Of a stretch of 64,000 nucleotides of DNA, positions 48,141-56,217 are shown piece after piece. The DNA comes from Salegentibacter maritimus (lineage in GTDB: Bacteria; Bacteroidota; Bacteroidia; Flavobacteriales; Flavobacteriaceae): NCBI RefSeq assembly GCF_016236915.1, contig NZ_JAEHOK010000002.1, forward strand, positions 186,001 through 250,000, written 5' to 3'. Within the stretch, counting starts at the first letter, position 1. Each line of letters opens with the position of its first letter. The notes below the pieces were generated by a model. That model had not been told where the DNA came from. It saw only the letters and a program-made list of their open reading frames with translations, and did not search any database. The position numbers were made by a program, and so were the translations under genes.

Positions 48141-48201
48141 AAAAAAAGCCACGAATCCACGAATCATAAATAATATTCGTGTATTGCGGGCAGCTTTTTT
48201 T
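48141..48201. repeat. imperfect palindromic repeat
   Basis: Arms AAAAAAAGC (48141-48149) and GCTTTTTTT (48193-48201) flank an inner pair ACGAAT (48159-48164) and ATTCGT (48175-48180). The surrounding CACGAATCC / ATTCGTG pattern looks like the dispersed palindromes of many Bacteroidota. It could still act as a weak bidirectional terminator. Confidence 0.55.
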
Positions 48202-48430
48202 AAGCTGTAAACTTTGCTCTAATATGTCAGGATTATCGTTTTTCAAAACTCTTGCGCCATTTGTTTATTTAGGCAGATTTGTAGTAGGTCCCGCAATTTC
48301 AAAAGCAGGTCAGCCGGCATTTCGATCCCGATTTTTCAATCGCTCCAACAAATTAACGACAGATTGCCGCATGCTTCGTCCTTGTAATAAACCTAAAAAA
48401 GGCAACTATATTCAGGCAAGGTCAAACCCC

Positions 48431-48451
48431 AAACCTCAAACCTCAAACCTC
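48431..48451. repeat. heptamer microsatellite
   Basis: AAACCTC is present three times in tandem (48431-48451) with degenerate copies on both sides. It does not code for anything credible and there is no CRISPR-like spacing. It may be subject to slippage. Confidence 0.8.
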
Positions 48452-48549
48452 AAACAACAAACCCAAAACAACAGATTATCGCAGAGCCTTTGTTCTCATT
48501 AAAACGCATAGAAATAAGAATCATCAAAAAAATATCAGAGGGTACAGGC

Positions 48550-48573
48550 AACCTTTTGTAACTTTCCTGCGTC
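48550..48573 (+). promoter_or_regulatory. predicted ECF sigma-dependent promoter (autoregulation of the cassette)
   Basis: AACC (48550-48553), a 16-base spacer and CGTC (48570-48573) match the AAC -35 / CGTC -10 pattern used by many ECF sigma factors. Transcription would begin near 48580, 30 bases before the sigma gene. This arrangement suggests that the sigma factor activates its own operon. The pattern is seen directly; the factor specificity is inference. Confidence 0.65.
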
Positions 48574-48609
48574 TATATAGATAGAAGGCCTTTTTAATTA
48601 AGAAATCGG

Positions 48610-49170
48610 GTGAAAGTAATTCAACTTTTTAAGAGCGAATCTCAACTAATAAAACGCGCGGCTAAAAAAGACCGTAAGGCGCAGCGCCAATTATATGAGT
48701 TGCATTCGGGAAAAATGCTAAGTATTTGCCGGCAATATGTTAAAGATATACATCACGCCGAAGAAGTGATGCTTAACGGATTTCTTAAAGTATTTACCCA
48801 TCTTAAAGATTTTGAATCTAAAGGAAGTTTTGAAGGCTGGATACGTAAAATAATGGTTCGGGAGTCAATTTCTTTTCTTCGGTCACAAAAGAAAATTGTT
48901 TTTAGTGATGAAGAAATTGCCGATCCTGGTTTTTATGCTGAAATGAATACAGAACTTAATGTTGCACATATTCAAAACCTTATAGACAATTTACCCGAAG
49001 GCTATAGGATGGTTTTTGTATTGTATGCGGTAGAAGGATATAAACACGCTGAAATTGCAAAAATGTTGAAGGTTACCGAAGGAACTTCAAAGTCGCAATT
49101 ATCTAAGGCGAGAAAAATGTTGCAGGAACAATTAAAAACACAAAACACATCGGATTATGGAATCAAATAA
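48610..49170 (+). CDS. ECF RNA polymerase sigma factor
   Basis: The 186-residue protein starts at GTG 48610. Region 2 (HHAEEVMLNGFLKVFTHLKD, GSFEGWIRKIMVRESISFLR) and region 4 (LPEGYRMVFVLYAVEGYKHA, EIAKMLKVTEGTSKSQLSKA) of an ECF sigma factor are clear. Region 3 is absent, as expected. It directs RNA polymerase to specific promoters, probably including its own upstream site. Its 3' end overlaps the anti-sigma-like gene by 14 bases. Confidence 0.93.
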   Translation: MKVIQLFKSESQLIKRAAKKDRKAQRQLYELHSGKMLSICRQYVKDIHHAEEVMLNGFLKVFTHLKDFESKGSFEGWIRKIMVRESISFLRSQKKIVFSDEEIADPGFYAEMNTELNVAHIQNLIDNLPEGYRMVFVLYAVEGYKHAEIAKMLKVTEGTSKSQLSKARKMLQEQLKTQNTSDYGIK

Positions 49171-49921
49171 ATTCGAAAAATCAGTAAGGGAGAAACTGGA
49201 AAAAAGGCAAATTACTCCTTCTGCTCAAAGTTGGGAGAAGCTGGAGGCAAAGTTAGATGCCAAAAAGGATGGAAATTCCCGGGCAGTTTGGAAATATATT
49301 GCCGCGGCAGTTGCCGTTTTATTGGTTGCCGGTACTTTTCTTTGGAACGGGGAAGTTTCAGATACTCCTCAAATTGTAGAGGAACCGATAAATGAGAATA
49401 TTCAAAAACCGGAAGTAAAACAAGAATTTACACAAGAACAAAATTCCAGTATAGCTTCTGAAGAAAACAAAAAAAAGGAAGAGAGTTCAGTTAAAAAAGC
49501 GGTAGGAAATAGAGTTGCCAATAAAACTGAAGCTATAGTAAAAAACGAAAATTCTTTCAAAAATCCAGTTTCAAAAGAAATCGCTGTTGAAGAACTAGTT
49601 GTGTTGGAAGAAATAAGCCTGGAACCGCCAATTTCTGAAGAAAAAATTTTTCAATCTAAACTTGAAGAAGTAATTGCTGAAGCCGCTAACAATGATAAAA
49701 TTTCTGAGGATGAAGTTGATGTGTTATTGGCAGAAGCGGCATCAGAATTAAGTAGAGAAAGGAATTTAAAATCATATACTTCTACCAACACTATAAATGC
49801 GAATGCGCTTTTAGCCGAAGTAGAAGATGAGATATACCAGTCTTTTAAAGCCAAAGTTTTTGAGGTCTTAAAAGAAGGTTATCTCAAGGCAAAAACGGCG
49901 GTTGCCAACAGAAATTATTAA
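49157..49921 (+). CDS. putative transmembrane anti-sigma factor
   Basis: The 254-residue protein has a charged cytoplasmic N-terminus of about 42 residues (SVREKLEKRQITPSAQSWEK), one membrane segment (WKYIAAAVAVLLVAGTFLW) and a long acidic, Ser/Glu-rich periplasmic part. That topology and the overlap with the sigma gene fit a single-pass anti-sigma factor that holds the sigma factor at the membrane. It lacks the ZAS zinc motif, so it is not a standard RseA- or ZAS-type protein. Confidence 0.75.
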   Translation: MESNKFEKSVREKLEKRQITPSAQSWEKLEAKLDAKKDGNSRAVWKYIAAAVAVLLVAGTFLWNGEVSDTPQIVEEPINENIQKPEVKQEFTQEQNSSIASEENKKKEESSVKKAVGNRVANKTEAIVKNENSFKNPVSKEIAVEELVVLEEISLEPPISEEKIFQSKLEEVIAEAANNDKISEDEVDVLLAEAASELSRERNLKSYTSTNTINANALLAEVEDEIYQSFKAKVFEVLKEGYLKAKTAVANRNY

Positions 49922-49978
49922 TAACTATCTAAAAATTCCCACAAACGGGTCATTCATCAAACTTTAAAATCAATTATC

Positions 49979-51028
49979 ATGAAAACAATTATTTTTTACG
50001 TGTCATTTTCGTTGTTCAGCTTAGGTTTACAACAAGTTAATGCCCAGGAAGAAGCGCCAAAAGCAGTAGAGCTTTCTTCAGAAGAAAGAGCAAAAGAGTT
50101 TTTTGAAAAAGAAAAGGCCAAAATTGTAACCGAAGAGAAAGAAAAGCTCAAATACCAAATAGAAATTGTTAACGGGCAATTGGAAAACGGTATAATCACT
50201 CAAGAAGCGGCCGAAAAGAAAAAGAAGGAATTAGCTGAAAAGCACGCTAAAAATATTGAAAACAAAATTGCCATTTTAGAAAACGAAATGGAATTAAGGG
50301 ATAGAAATGCCGATTCTTCTGGAAGTTATATTGCTTTTGGAAGTAAGGGAAAAGCTGTTGATATTAATATAAATACTAAAAAATACGATAAACGTACCAC
50401 CAGTGATTTGGTAGTGGCCGCCGGATTCAATAATGCTTTAGAAGAAGGGCAGTCTTTAAATGATTCAGATTTTAAACTGGCAGGAAGCCGTTTTTTCGAA
50501 ATTGGTTGGGCCTGGAAAACGCGGGTTTTTAAGGAAACCAACTGGTTGCGATTTCGATACGGACTTTCATTTCAATTCAACGGTTTAAAGCCTACCGATA
50601 ACCGTATTTTTGTAGAAGACGGAGACCAAACCTATTTGCAGGAATTCGCATTAGACCTTGATAAATCTAAATTTAGAATGGATAACCTGGTAGTTCCTGT
50701 TCATTTTGAAATAGGCCCCTCTAAGAGAACAGAAACCGAAAGTAGATTGCATTTTTCAACTTATAAAATGCTAAAGATTGGTTTTGGTGGCTATGCCGGG
50801 TTTAATATTGGGGAACGTCAAAAACTAAAGTTTAAGGAAGATGGCGATAAGGTAAAAGAGAAACTAAAGAATAATTATAACACCAATGATTTAGTCTATG
50901 GTGTAAGTGCTTACCTGGGCTGGGGTGGTGCCACACTCTATGGAAAATACGATCTAAACCCTATATTCCAGGATCCCAACCGGGAATTACACAATTTTTC
51001 TTTAGGACTTAGGTTTGATGTTGATTAG
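49979..51028 (+). CDS. outer-membrane beta-barrel protein with coiled-coil N-terminus
   Basis: The 349-residue protein has a signal peptide (residues 1-22, ending NAQ), then a Lys/Glu-rich coiled-coil region (about 30-105), then a beta-barrel-like portion (SRFFEIGWAWKTRVFKETNW, LKIGFGGYAGFNIGERQKLK, NFSLGLRFDVD). The barrel-like end with a terminal hydrophobic strand fits an outer-membrane protein. It is 57 bases after the anti-sigma gene, so it is probably a target and partner of the ECF system. The ligand is unknown. Confidence 0.75.
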   Translation: MKTIIFYVSFSLFSLGLQQVNAQEEAPKAVELSSEERAKEFFEKEKAKIVTEEKEKLKYQIEIVNGQLENGIITQEAAEKKKKELAEKHAKNIENKIAILENEMELRDRNADSSGSYIAFGSKGKAVDININTKKYDKRTTSDLVVAAGFNNALEEGQSLNDSDFKLAGSRFFEIGWAWKTRVFKETNWLRFRYGLSFQFNGLKPTDNRIFVEDGDQTYLQEFALDLDKSKFRMDNLVVPVHFEIGPSKRTETESRLHFSTYKMLKIGFGGYAGFNIGERQKLKFKEDGDKVKEKLKNNYNTNDLVYGVSAYLGWGGATLYGKYDLNPIFQDPNRELHNFSLGLRFDVD

Positions 51029-51087
51029 CCAATTTTAAATTGTAATTTTGTCCTCCGAAGAAAGTGGGAGTCTGAAAAGTTTTTAAA

Positions 51088-51196
51088 ATCGTCATTCTGA
51101 ATTTATTTCAGAGCTTGCTCCTAAATTCATTCGGAGATATAAGATATTGATAATCAAATCATATTAGAAGCTGAAACAAGTTCAGCTTGACGAACC
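51088..51196 (+). repeat. composite three-hairpin repeat, copy 2
   Basis: This is the second copy of the element at 35504-35613, in the opposite orientation. It contains the CTGAATTTATTTCAG, CTCCTAAATTCATTCGGAG and AGCTGAAACAAGTTCAGCT inverted repeats in the same order and almost the same spacing. It occupies most of the gap between the OMP gene and dnaG. The changes preserve the hairpins in part, indicating a maintained structure or a recent common origin. Confidence 0.85.
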
Positions 51197-51239
51197 TAAA
51201 CTTTTAAGCAACCTCTCTAAAGGTTTAAATAAGACCGTT

Positions 51240-53204
51240 TTGATCTCAAAAACTACCATAGATAACGTATTTGAAACCGCCCGGGTAGAGCAGGTTATTG
51301 GTGATTTTGTTCAGCTTAAAAAATCGGGTTCAAACTTTAAAGGTTTAAGTCCGTTTAGTGATGAGCGTACGCCTAGTTTTATGGTCTCACCGGTAAAACA
51401 AATCTGGAAGGATTTCTCTAGTGGAAAAGGAGGGAATGTGGTGGCCTTTTTAATGGAGCATGAGCATTTTACCTATCCTGAAGCCATAAAATACCTAGCC
51501 AAAAAATATGGGATTGAGATCGAGGAAACCCAGCAAAGCGACGAGCAAAAACAGCAAGCGGATGAGCGGGAAAGTATGTACCTGGTTTCAGAATTTGCCA
51601 ATAAACATTTTCAGAAAAATCTACATAAAACCGATTTAGGAAAAGCTATTGGGTTAAGCTACTTTAAAGAACGGGGCTTTACTTTAGAAACGATCAAAAA
51701 ATTTGAGCTGGGTTATTCGTTAGACGAATGGGACGATTTTACCAAAGAAGCCCTCGCCGAAGCTTATAAACTGGAGTACCTTGAAAAAACAGGCCTTACT
51801 ATTGTAAAGGGTGAAAAGCAATTTGACCGCTTTAAAGGAAGGGTTATGTTTCCAATTCACTCTATGTCTGGTCGGGTGTTAGGGTTTGGGGGGAGAATTC
51901 TTAGCAGTGAAAAAAAAGCAGCCAAATATCTCAATTCCCCCGAAAGTGATATTTACCATAAGAGTAAGGTTTTGTATGGTATAAATTTTGCCAAACAGGC
52001 CATTGCTAAACAAGACAACTGCTTTCTGGTTGAAGGTTATACCGATGTGATTCAGTTTCACCAAAGTGGGATTGAGAATGTGGTGTCGTCTTCAGGAACT
52101 GCTTTAACACCAGAGCAAATAAGGTTAATTAACAGGCTAACTAAAAATATTACCGTTCTATTTGATGGCGATGCCGCCGGGATAAGAGCTTCGCTTCGAG
52201 GAATAGACTTAATCCTTGAACAGGGAATGAATGTTAGGGTTTGTACTTTTCCGGAAGGAGAAGATCCCGATAGTTTTGCGAAAAATAATTCAGAGGAAGC
52301 TTTAGCTGAATATTTGCAGGAGAATGCTCGTGATTTTATTAGCTACAAAGCGTCTTTGCTTATGGAAGAAGCAAAGAAAGATCCGGTTAAAAAGGCAGCA
52401 TTAATAAGGGATATTGTGAGTAGTATTTCTAAAATTCCAGATACTATTCAACAGGAAGTCTATTTACAGGAATGTTCAAGAATAATGGATATTTCTGAAA
52501 ACGTATTGTTTTCCAGTCTTGCACAATTAAATGCAAAAAGCGGAAGAACTTCTCCACAGCAAAAGCAACAGAAAAAATCTTTTGATGTAGTAAAAGAAGA
52601 GGCGCAACCTAAAACTTCCCGTGTAGACGAGCAATATGAACTTGAGAAAAAAATTATTAGTCTTTTATTGCAATATGGTACGGTAGAAGAAGAGTTTGAA
52701 GATCTGGTACTAAAAGAAAAAGAAGATGGGGAGTTTGGCCTGGAAAAGGAGATACAGAAAACCAGGGTATTTGAGAAGATATTCCTGGATTTACAGGAAG
52801 ATGAAATTGCTTTTGCCAATCCTAAATTCAGGGATATTTATACCCAATTAATCGCCCGGCTAAACAGTGAAGAAAAATTTGAGGTCAGGAATTTTATCAA
52901 TGATATAGACCCCGATCAGGCTTCAGAGATCACTTCAATTTTAATGGAAGAAGAACAATACAAGTTACACGAATGGGAAAGGCAAAATATTTTTGTAAAA
53001 GCAAAAACTGAAACTATTTCACGACACGTTAGCGAAACCATTCTTTCTTTACGCAGGTTTTTAATAAATCAAAAAATTAACGAGCTTTCCGAAAAGGTGA
53101 AAACTCCATCCGAAGAGCAACAAACCGAACATATATTAGAAGATGTAAAGGATTATTTGACTTTAAAGAAAGTGCTTTCAGAAAAACTGAATCGCGTTAT
53201 GTAG
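51240..53204 (+). CDS. dnaG: DNA primase with altered zinc-finger region
   Basis: The 654-residue DnaG makes RNA primers for replication. I place the start at TTG 51240 (MISKTTIDNVFETARVEQVI). The N-terminal domain, normally a CHC2 zinc finger, reads GLSPFSDERTPSF...IWKDFSSGKGGN, with all Cys and His ligands replaced. The TOPRIM core has VEGYTDVIQFHQ and LFDGDAAGIRAS with the expected acidic residues, and a C-terminal helicase-interaction region follows. Its 3' end overlaps the convergent response-regulator gene by 8 bases. Confidence 0.96.
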   Translation: MISKTTIDNVFETARVEQVIGDFVQLKKSGSNFKGLSPFSDERTPSFMVSPVKQIWKDFSSGKGGNVVAFLMEHEHFTYPEAIKYLAKKYGIEIEETQQSDEQKQQADERESMYLVSEFANKHFQKNLHKTDLGKAIGLSYFKERGFTLETIKKFELGYSLDEWDDFTKEALAEAYKLEYLEKTGLTIVKGEKQFDRFKGRVMFPIHSMSGRVLGFGGRILSSEKKAAKYLNSPESDIYHKSKVLYGINFAKQAIAKQDNCFLVEGYTDVIQFHQSGIENVVSSSGTALTPEQIRLINRLTKNITVLFDGDAAGIRASLRGIDLILEQGMNVRVCTFPEGEDPDSFAKNNSEEALAEYLQENARDFISYKASLLMEEAKKDPVKKAALIRDIVSSISKIPDTIQQEVYLQECSRIMDISENVLFSSLAQLNAKSGRTSPQQKQQKKSFDVVKEEAQPKTSRVDEQYELEKKIISLLLQYGTVEEEFEDLVLKEKEDGEFGLEKEIQKTRVFEKIFLDLQEDEIAFANPKFRDIYTQLIARLNSEEKFEVRNFINDIDPDQASEITSILMEEEQYKLHEWERQNIFVKAKTETISRHVSETILSLRRFLINQKINELSEKVKTPSEEQQTEHILEDVKDYLTLKKVLSEKLNRVM

Positions 53205-53835
53205 TGTTTATTTGCAATAGGCGCGAACGTGTAATAAGATCTGCCACATTATCTACCTGTAGTTTTTTTAGCAATCTGGTTTTATAAGTACTTACTGTTT
53301 TTTCGTTTATGGAAAGGGCTTCCGCGATATCTTTATTTCGTTTGCCGGCAGAGATAAGATTTAAAACTTCAGATTCTCTAGTGGAAAGTTTCTTAAATTT
53401 TGCAATTAAATTTCTTCCGGGCGATATACCTGCATTCAGCTTATCGGTAATTTTTTTGTTGAGGTAAATGCCGCCTCTTGCTACCTGGTAAATGGCTTTT
53501 TCAAGTTCATCGGGTTTTGCCATTTTAGAGATATAACCTGCTGCTCCCGCTTTAATAGCACTTAATGCATAAACCTCTTCAGGATGCCCGGTAAAAACAA
53601 GCATTTTAACTTTGGTATAGTCAGTTTTTATGGTACGAAGAGCATTTATGCCATTAATTTCGGGAAGGTCTATTTCAATAATCAAAACATCGGGTTGGCG
53701 CTCGCTTAAAAAACCATATAATTCCATTCCGCTATGAACACTACCCACAACTTCAAGAGCCGGATTGTTTCTTAAAATATACCGAATCCCCTGATGCACC
53801 ACAGGATGATGATCTGCAATTAATACTGTGCTCAT
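53197..53835 (-). CDS. NarL/LuxR-type response regulator with non-canonical receiver
   Basis: The 212-residue protein has a receiver domain (1 to about 120) and a LuxR-type helix-turn-helix (LSTRESEVLNLISAGKRNKD, INEKTVSTYKTRLLKKLQVD). The position of the phospho-accepting Asp is Glu 54 (LIIEIDLPEING), and the acidic pair near the N-terminus is D8-H9 in place of D-D; Thr 82 and Lys 104 are kept. It should therefore work without normal phosphorylation. No sensor kinase gene is nearby. It overlaps dnaG convergently by 8 bases. Confidence 0.9.
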   Translation of the reverse strand: MSTVLIADHHPVVHQGIRYILRNNPALEVVGSVHSGMELYGFLSERQPDVLIIEIDLPEINGINALRTIKTDYTKVKMLVFTGHPEEVYALSAIKAGAAGYISKMAKPDELEKAIYQVARGGIYLNKKITDKLNAGISPGRNLIAKFKKLSTRESEVLNLISAGKRNKDIAEALSINEKTVSTYKTRLLKKLQVDNVADLITRSRLLQINTT

Positions 53836-53949
53836 AATATTAAATTTGCTTAAAAAATACGCCCGGGTAGGGCAAGCGCATTTATACTATTAAATTTAAC
53901 AGAATTTATTCTTGATTCCGTTTTATGAGCACATTATTCGATAAAGTGA

Positions 53950-54741
53950 TTATTTTTTAAGACTAATGGGAATGTTGCAAATGGGTATTGGGTTCATTTT
54001 GTGGGAGTTAGCGCGATGTCTTCTTTGGTAAATTGTAAAAACCTCCCGTTTTCGCCCCTCAAAATCTTCAGCCGATTTCCCTTCTTCTGCTGCTTTCATG
54101 GCCCATTCCAATTCTGGGTAAGAGGCGCCAATTTGATCTTCGTCGCTACGGCTGTCTCCATATAAGCCATCGGTAGGTAGTGCTTCTATAATTTCCTGGG
54201 TCACTCCTAAAAATTTTGCGATTTCATAGACCTCTGTCTTCATAAGGTCGGCAATTGGGCTTAGGTCTACACCTCCGTCTCCGTACTTGGTATAAAATCC
54301 TACTCCAAAATCTTCTACTTTGTTTCCCGTTCCTGCTACAAGATAGCTATGCAAACCTGCAAAATAATAGAGCGTAGACATTCTTAACCTCGCCCTGGTA
54401 TTTGCCAGGCTAAGTTCTAATGTTTCAGAAGCTTCAGCCTCTGGGACAACCTGTTTAAAATTCTCGAATACCGAACTTAGGTTAACTTCCAGGTTGCTCA
54501 CGTTGGCATAGTGGGTTTTTAACCAGCTAATATGTTGTTGTGCCCGGGTTACCTGATTCTTATGCTGGTGAATAGGCATTTCAATACAAAGCGTACGCAA
54601 ACCGGTTTTGGCACAAAGCGCTGAAGTTACAGCAGAGTCAATGCCCCCGCTAATACCAATTACAAAACCATGCATTCCGGCATTGGTAGCGTAATCTTTT
54701 AACCAGTTAACTATGTGGTTTACCACTTTTTCAGTTTGCAT
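53950..54741 (-). CDS. nadE: NH3-dependent NAD synthetase
   Basis: The 263-residue enzyme makes NAD+ from deamido-NAD, ATP and ammonia. The PP-loop SGGIDSA and the segments ANTRARLRMSTLYY, GTGNKVEDFGVGFYTKYGDGG (read as two motifs), SPIADLMKTEVYEIA and LYGDSRSDEDQIGASY are present. It lacks the N-terminal glutaminase domain, so ammonia must be supplied separately. It is divergent to gldB, a neighbourhood common in Flavobacteriaceae. Confidence 0.97.
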   Translation of the reverse strand: MQTEKVVNHIVNWLKDYATNAGMHGFVIGISGGIDSAVTSALCAKTGLRTLCIEMPIHQHKNQVTRAQQHISWLKTHYANVSNLEVNLSSVFENFKQVVPEAEASETLELSLANTRARLRMSTLYYFAGLHSYLVAGTGNKVEDFGVGFYTKYGDGGVDLSPIADLMKTEVYEIAKFLGVTQEIIEALPTDGLYGDSRSDEDQIGASYPELEWAMKAAEEGKSAEDFEGRKREVFTIYQRRHRANSHKMNPIPICNIPISLKK

Positions 54742-54744
54742 AAT

Positions 54745-54777
54745 TTTGGGTGATTAAATTTGTAAATAATACCTTTG
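54745..54777 (+). promoter_or_regulatory. predicted promoter of gldB-gldC
   Basis: TTTG (54745-54748), a 21-base spacer and TACCTTTG (54770-54777) match the Bacteroidota consensus exactly. Initiation near 54784 would give a leader of about 60 bases before gldB. It lies in the 105-base divergent region shared with nadE. Confidence 0.72.
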
Positions 54778-54846
54778 CACACAAATCTACCATTTAAACA
54801 TAATTATTAAAAGGCCACGGCGTTAAAGCCTTCATAAAGATCCCTT

Positions 54847-55806
54847 ATGATTAGAAAAATAATTTTTTTATGTTTTATGTTCGCCTTTGTTTCCTGTAAT
54901 GAGGAAAGCAGAATTGAAAAAGAGATTGCAAAGGTGCCGGTAGATTTTGAAGTGGTAAGGTTTGATGAAAAGTTTGCTGAAGCCGATCCTGAAAAACTTA
55001 TGGATTTAAAACAGGAATATCCTTTTTTGTTTCCGCGGCAATTTTCAGATAGTGTTTGGATAGCAAAATTGAACGATACTATTCAGCAGGAAATAAATAA
55101 GGAAGTTGGTGAAGCTTTTCCTTCTTTTAAAAATAAAAAAGCAGAACTCCACAGTCTCTTTCAGCATGTAAAGTATTATTTTCCAAAATTTAAAGCACCA
55201 AAAGTGTTTACAGTGACTTCTGAAGTTGACTATAAAAATAAAGTAATTCTTCAGGAGAATTATTTATTCATTTCCCTGGATACGTATTTAGGGAAAGACC
55301 ATCATTTTTATATTGGAATTCAGGAGTATTTAAAAAAGAATTTTAACAAGGAACAAATACTTCCGGATGTTGCCAACGCATATGCCGAAAAATATGTAAA
55401 AAGACCCAGGTCAAGAACTTTTCTAGCGCATATGGTGTACTACGGAAAACTTTTATACTTAAAAGATAAGTTTATTCCTGAAGTAACTGATGCAGAAAAA
55501 ATAGGCTATACTGAAGATGAATATACCTGGGCGAAAAATAATGAGGCGCAAATATGGCGGTATTATGTAGAAAATGAGTTGCTTTTTGATACAGATACCG
55601 AATTGTATTCACGGTTTTTGTATCCAGCACCTTTTTCAAAGTTTTATCTACAATTAGATGCCGATTCTCCGGCAAAGCTGGGGCAATATATAGGCTGGCA
55701 AATTGTAAGAAGTTATATGGAAAAAGCCAACGCATCTTTACAGGAAATGATTGAAACAGATGCCGAAACAATATTTAATAAAGCGAATTTTAAACCAAGA
55801 AAGTAA
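54847..55806 (+). CDS. gldB: gliding motility lipoprotein GldB
   Basis: The 319-residue lipoprotein (lipobox FVSC, Cys 17) has the GldB pattern: VPVDFEVVRFDEKFAEADPE, YPFLFPRQFSDSVWIAKLND and the C-terminal PAPFSKFYLQLDADSPAKLG with WQIVRSYM. In Flavobacterium johnsoniae gldB is needed for gliding and type IX secretion-related functions; its biochemical role is open. It overlaps gldC by one base (TAATG), so both are co-translated from a predicted promoter. Confidence 0.95.
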   Translation: MIRKIIFLCFMFAFVSCNEESRIEKEIAKVPVDFEVVRFDEKFAEADPEKLMDLKQEYPFLFPRQFSDSVWIAKLNDTIQQEINKEVGEAFPSFKNKKAELHSLFQHVKYYFPKFKAPKVFTVTSEVDYKNKVILQENYLFISLDTYLGKDHHFYIGIQEYLKKNFNKEQILPDVANAYAEKYVKRPRSRTFLAHMVYYGKLLYLKDKFIPEVTDAEKIGYTEDEYTWAKNNEAQIWRYYVENELLFDTDTELYSRFLYPAPFSKFYLQLDADSPAKLGQYIGWQIVRSYMEKANASLQEMIETDAETIFNKANFKPRK

Positions 55807-56144
55807 TGTCAGCATATAAAAAGTCAGAAATAAATATAGAGGTGGTTACCGATGAAAATCGTGTACCGGAAGAGATTAGCTGGAGTGCCGAAGATGGAAA
55901 TGTTTATAAAGAAGAGGCTAAGGCTTTAATGCTCTCTGTATGGGATAGTAAAGCGCAGGAGACCTTGAGGATAGATCTTTGGACCAAAGATATGCCGGTA
56001 GATGAAATGAAGAAATTTTTTCATCAAACCCTTGTTTCTATGAGCGATACGTTTAACCGTGCTACACAAGACGAGAAAATGACTGCGACTATGAAAGATT
56101 TTTGCGATTATTTTGCCGAGAAATTAGAAATCACCAAAAAGTAA
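55806..56144 (+). CDS. gldC: gliding motility protein GldC
   Basis: The 112-residue soluble protein (SEINIEVVTDENRVPEEISW, LSVWDSKAQETLRIDLWTKD, FFHQTLVSMSDTFNRAT) is GldC. It enhances gliding in F. johnsoniae but is not essential there. It has no signal peptide and probably acts in the cytoplasm. It is directly coupled to gldB; a CxxC protein of unknown function follows after 73 bases. Confidence 0.94.
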   Translation: MSAYKKSEINIEVVTDENRVPEEISWSAEDGNVYKEEAKALMLSVWDSKAQETLRIDLWTKDMPVDEMKKFFHQTLVSMSDTFNRATQDEKMTATMKDFCDYFAEKLEITKK

Positions 56145-56217
56145 TTAGTCTAAACCCGGTTTATACAATATTTATATTGTGGGTAAAGCGATGTAAGTGT
56201 TAAATCCTGCTTATTCA

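Larger units (their letters stand above)
47800..48609. other. 810-base non-coding region with decayed repeats and ECF promoter
   Basis: I find no credible gene. The region carries a palindrome at 48141-48201, a heptamer repeat at 48431-48451 and, at the right end, the promoter of the ECF sigma gene. Between 48280 and 48400 there are fragments such as CAGATTGCCGC that look like a degraded dispersed repeat. Open frames on either strand have no recognisable family and no good start, so the stretch reads as a dumping ground of old mobile elements. Confidence 0.65.

Noticed and set aside
47842-48246. Open frame of 134 codons on the minus strand in the rluF to sigma gap
   Set aside because: The frame crosses the palindromic repeat at 48141-48201, has no recognisable family, poor composition for a folded protein and no promoter-like start. 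It is probably chance.
48424-48476. CRISPR-like array
   Set aside because: The repeat unit is only 7 bases, tandem without spacers, and there are no cas genes in the window.
48179-48502. Open frame of 107 codons on the plus strand
   Set aside because: It includes the AAACCTC microsatellite and ends in a Gln/Asn-rich low-complexity tail; no family and no start context.
51240-51420. Frameshift or damage in the 5' end of dnaG to explain the missing zinc ligands
   Set aside because: The reading frame is continuous, flanking conserved residues (TPSF, GKGGN) are aligned in frame, and the substitutions are spread over four positions, which fits divergence and not an indel.
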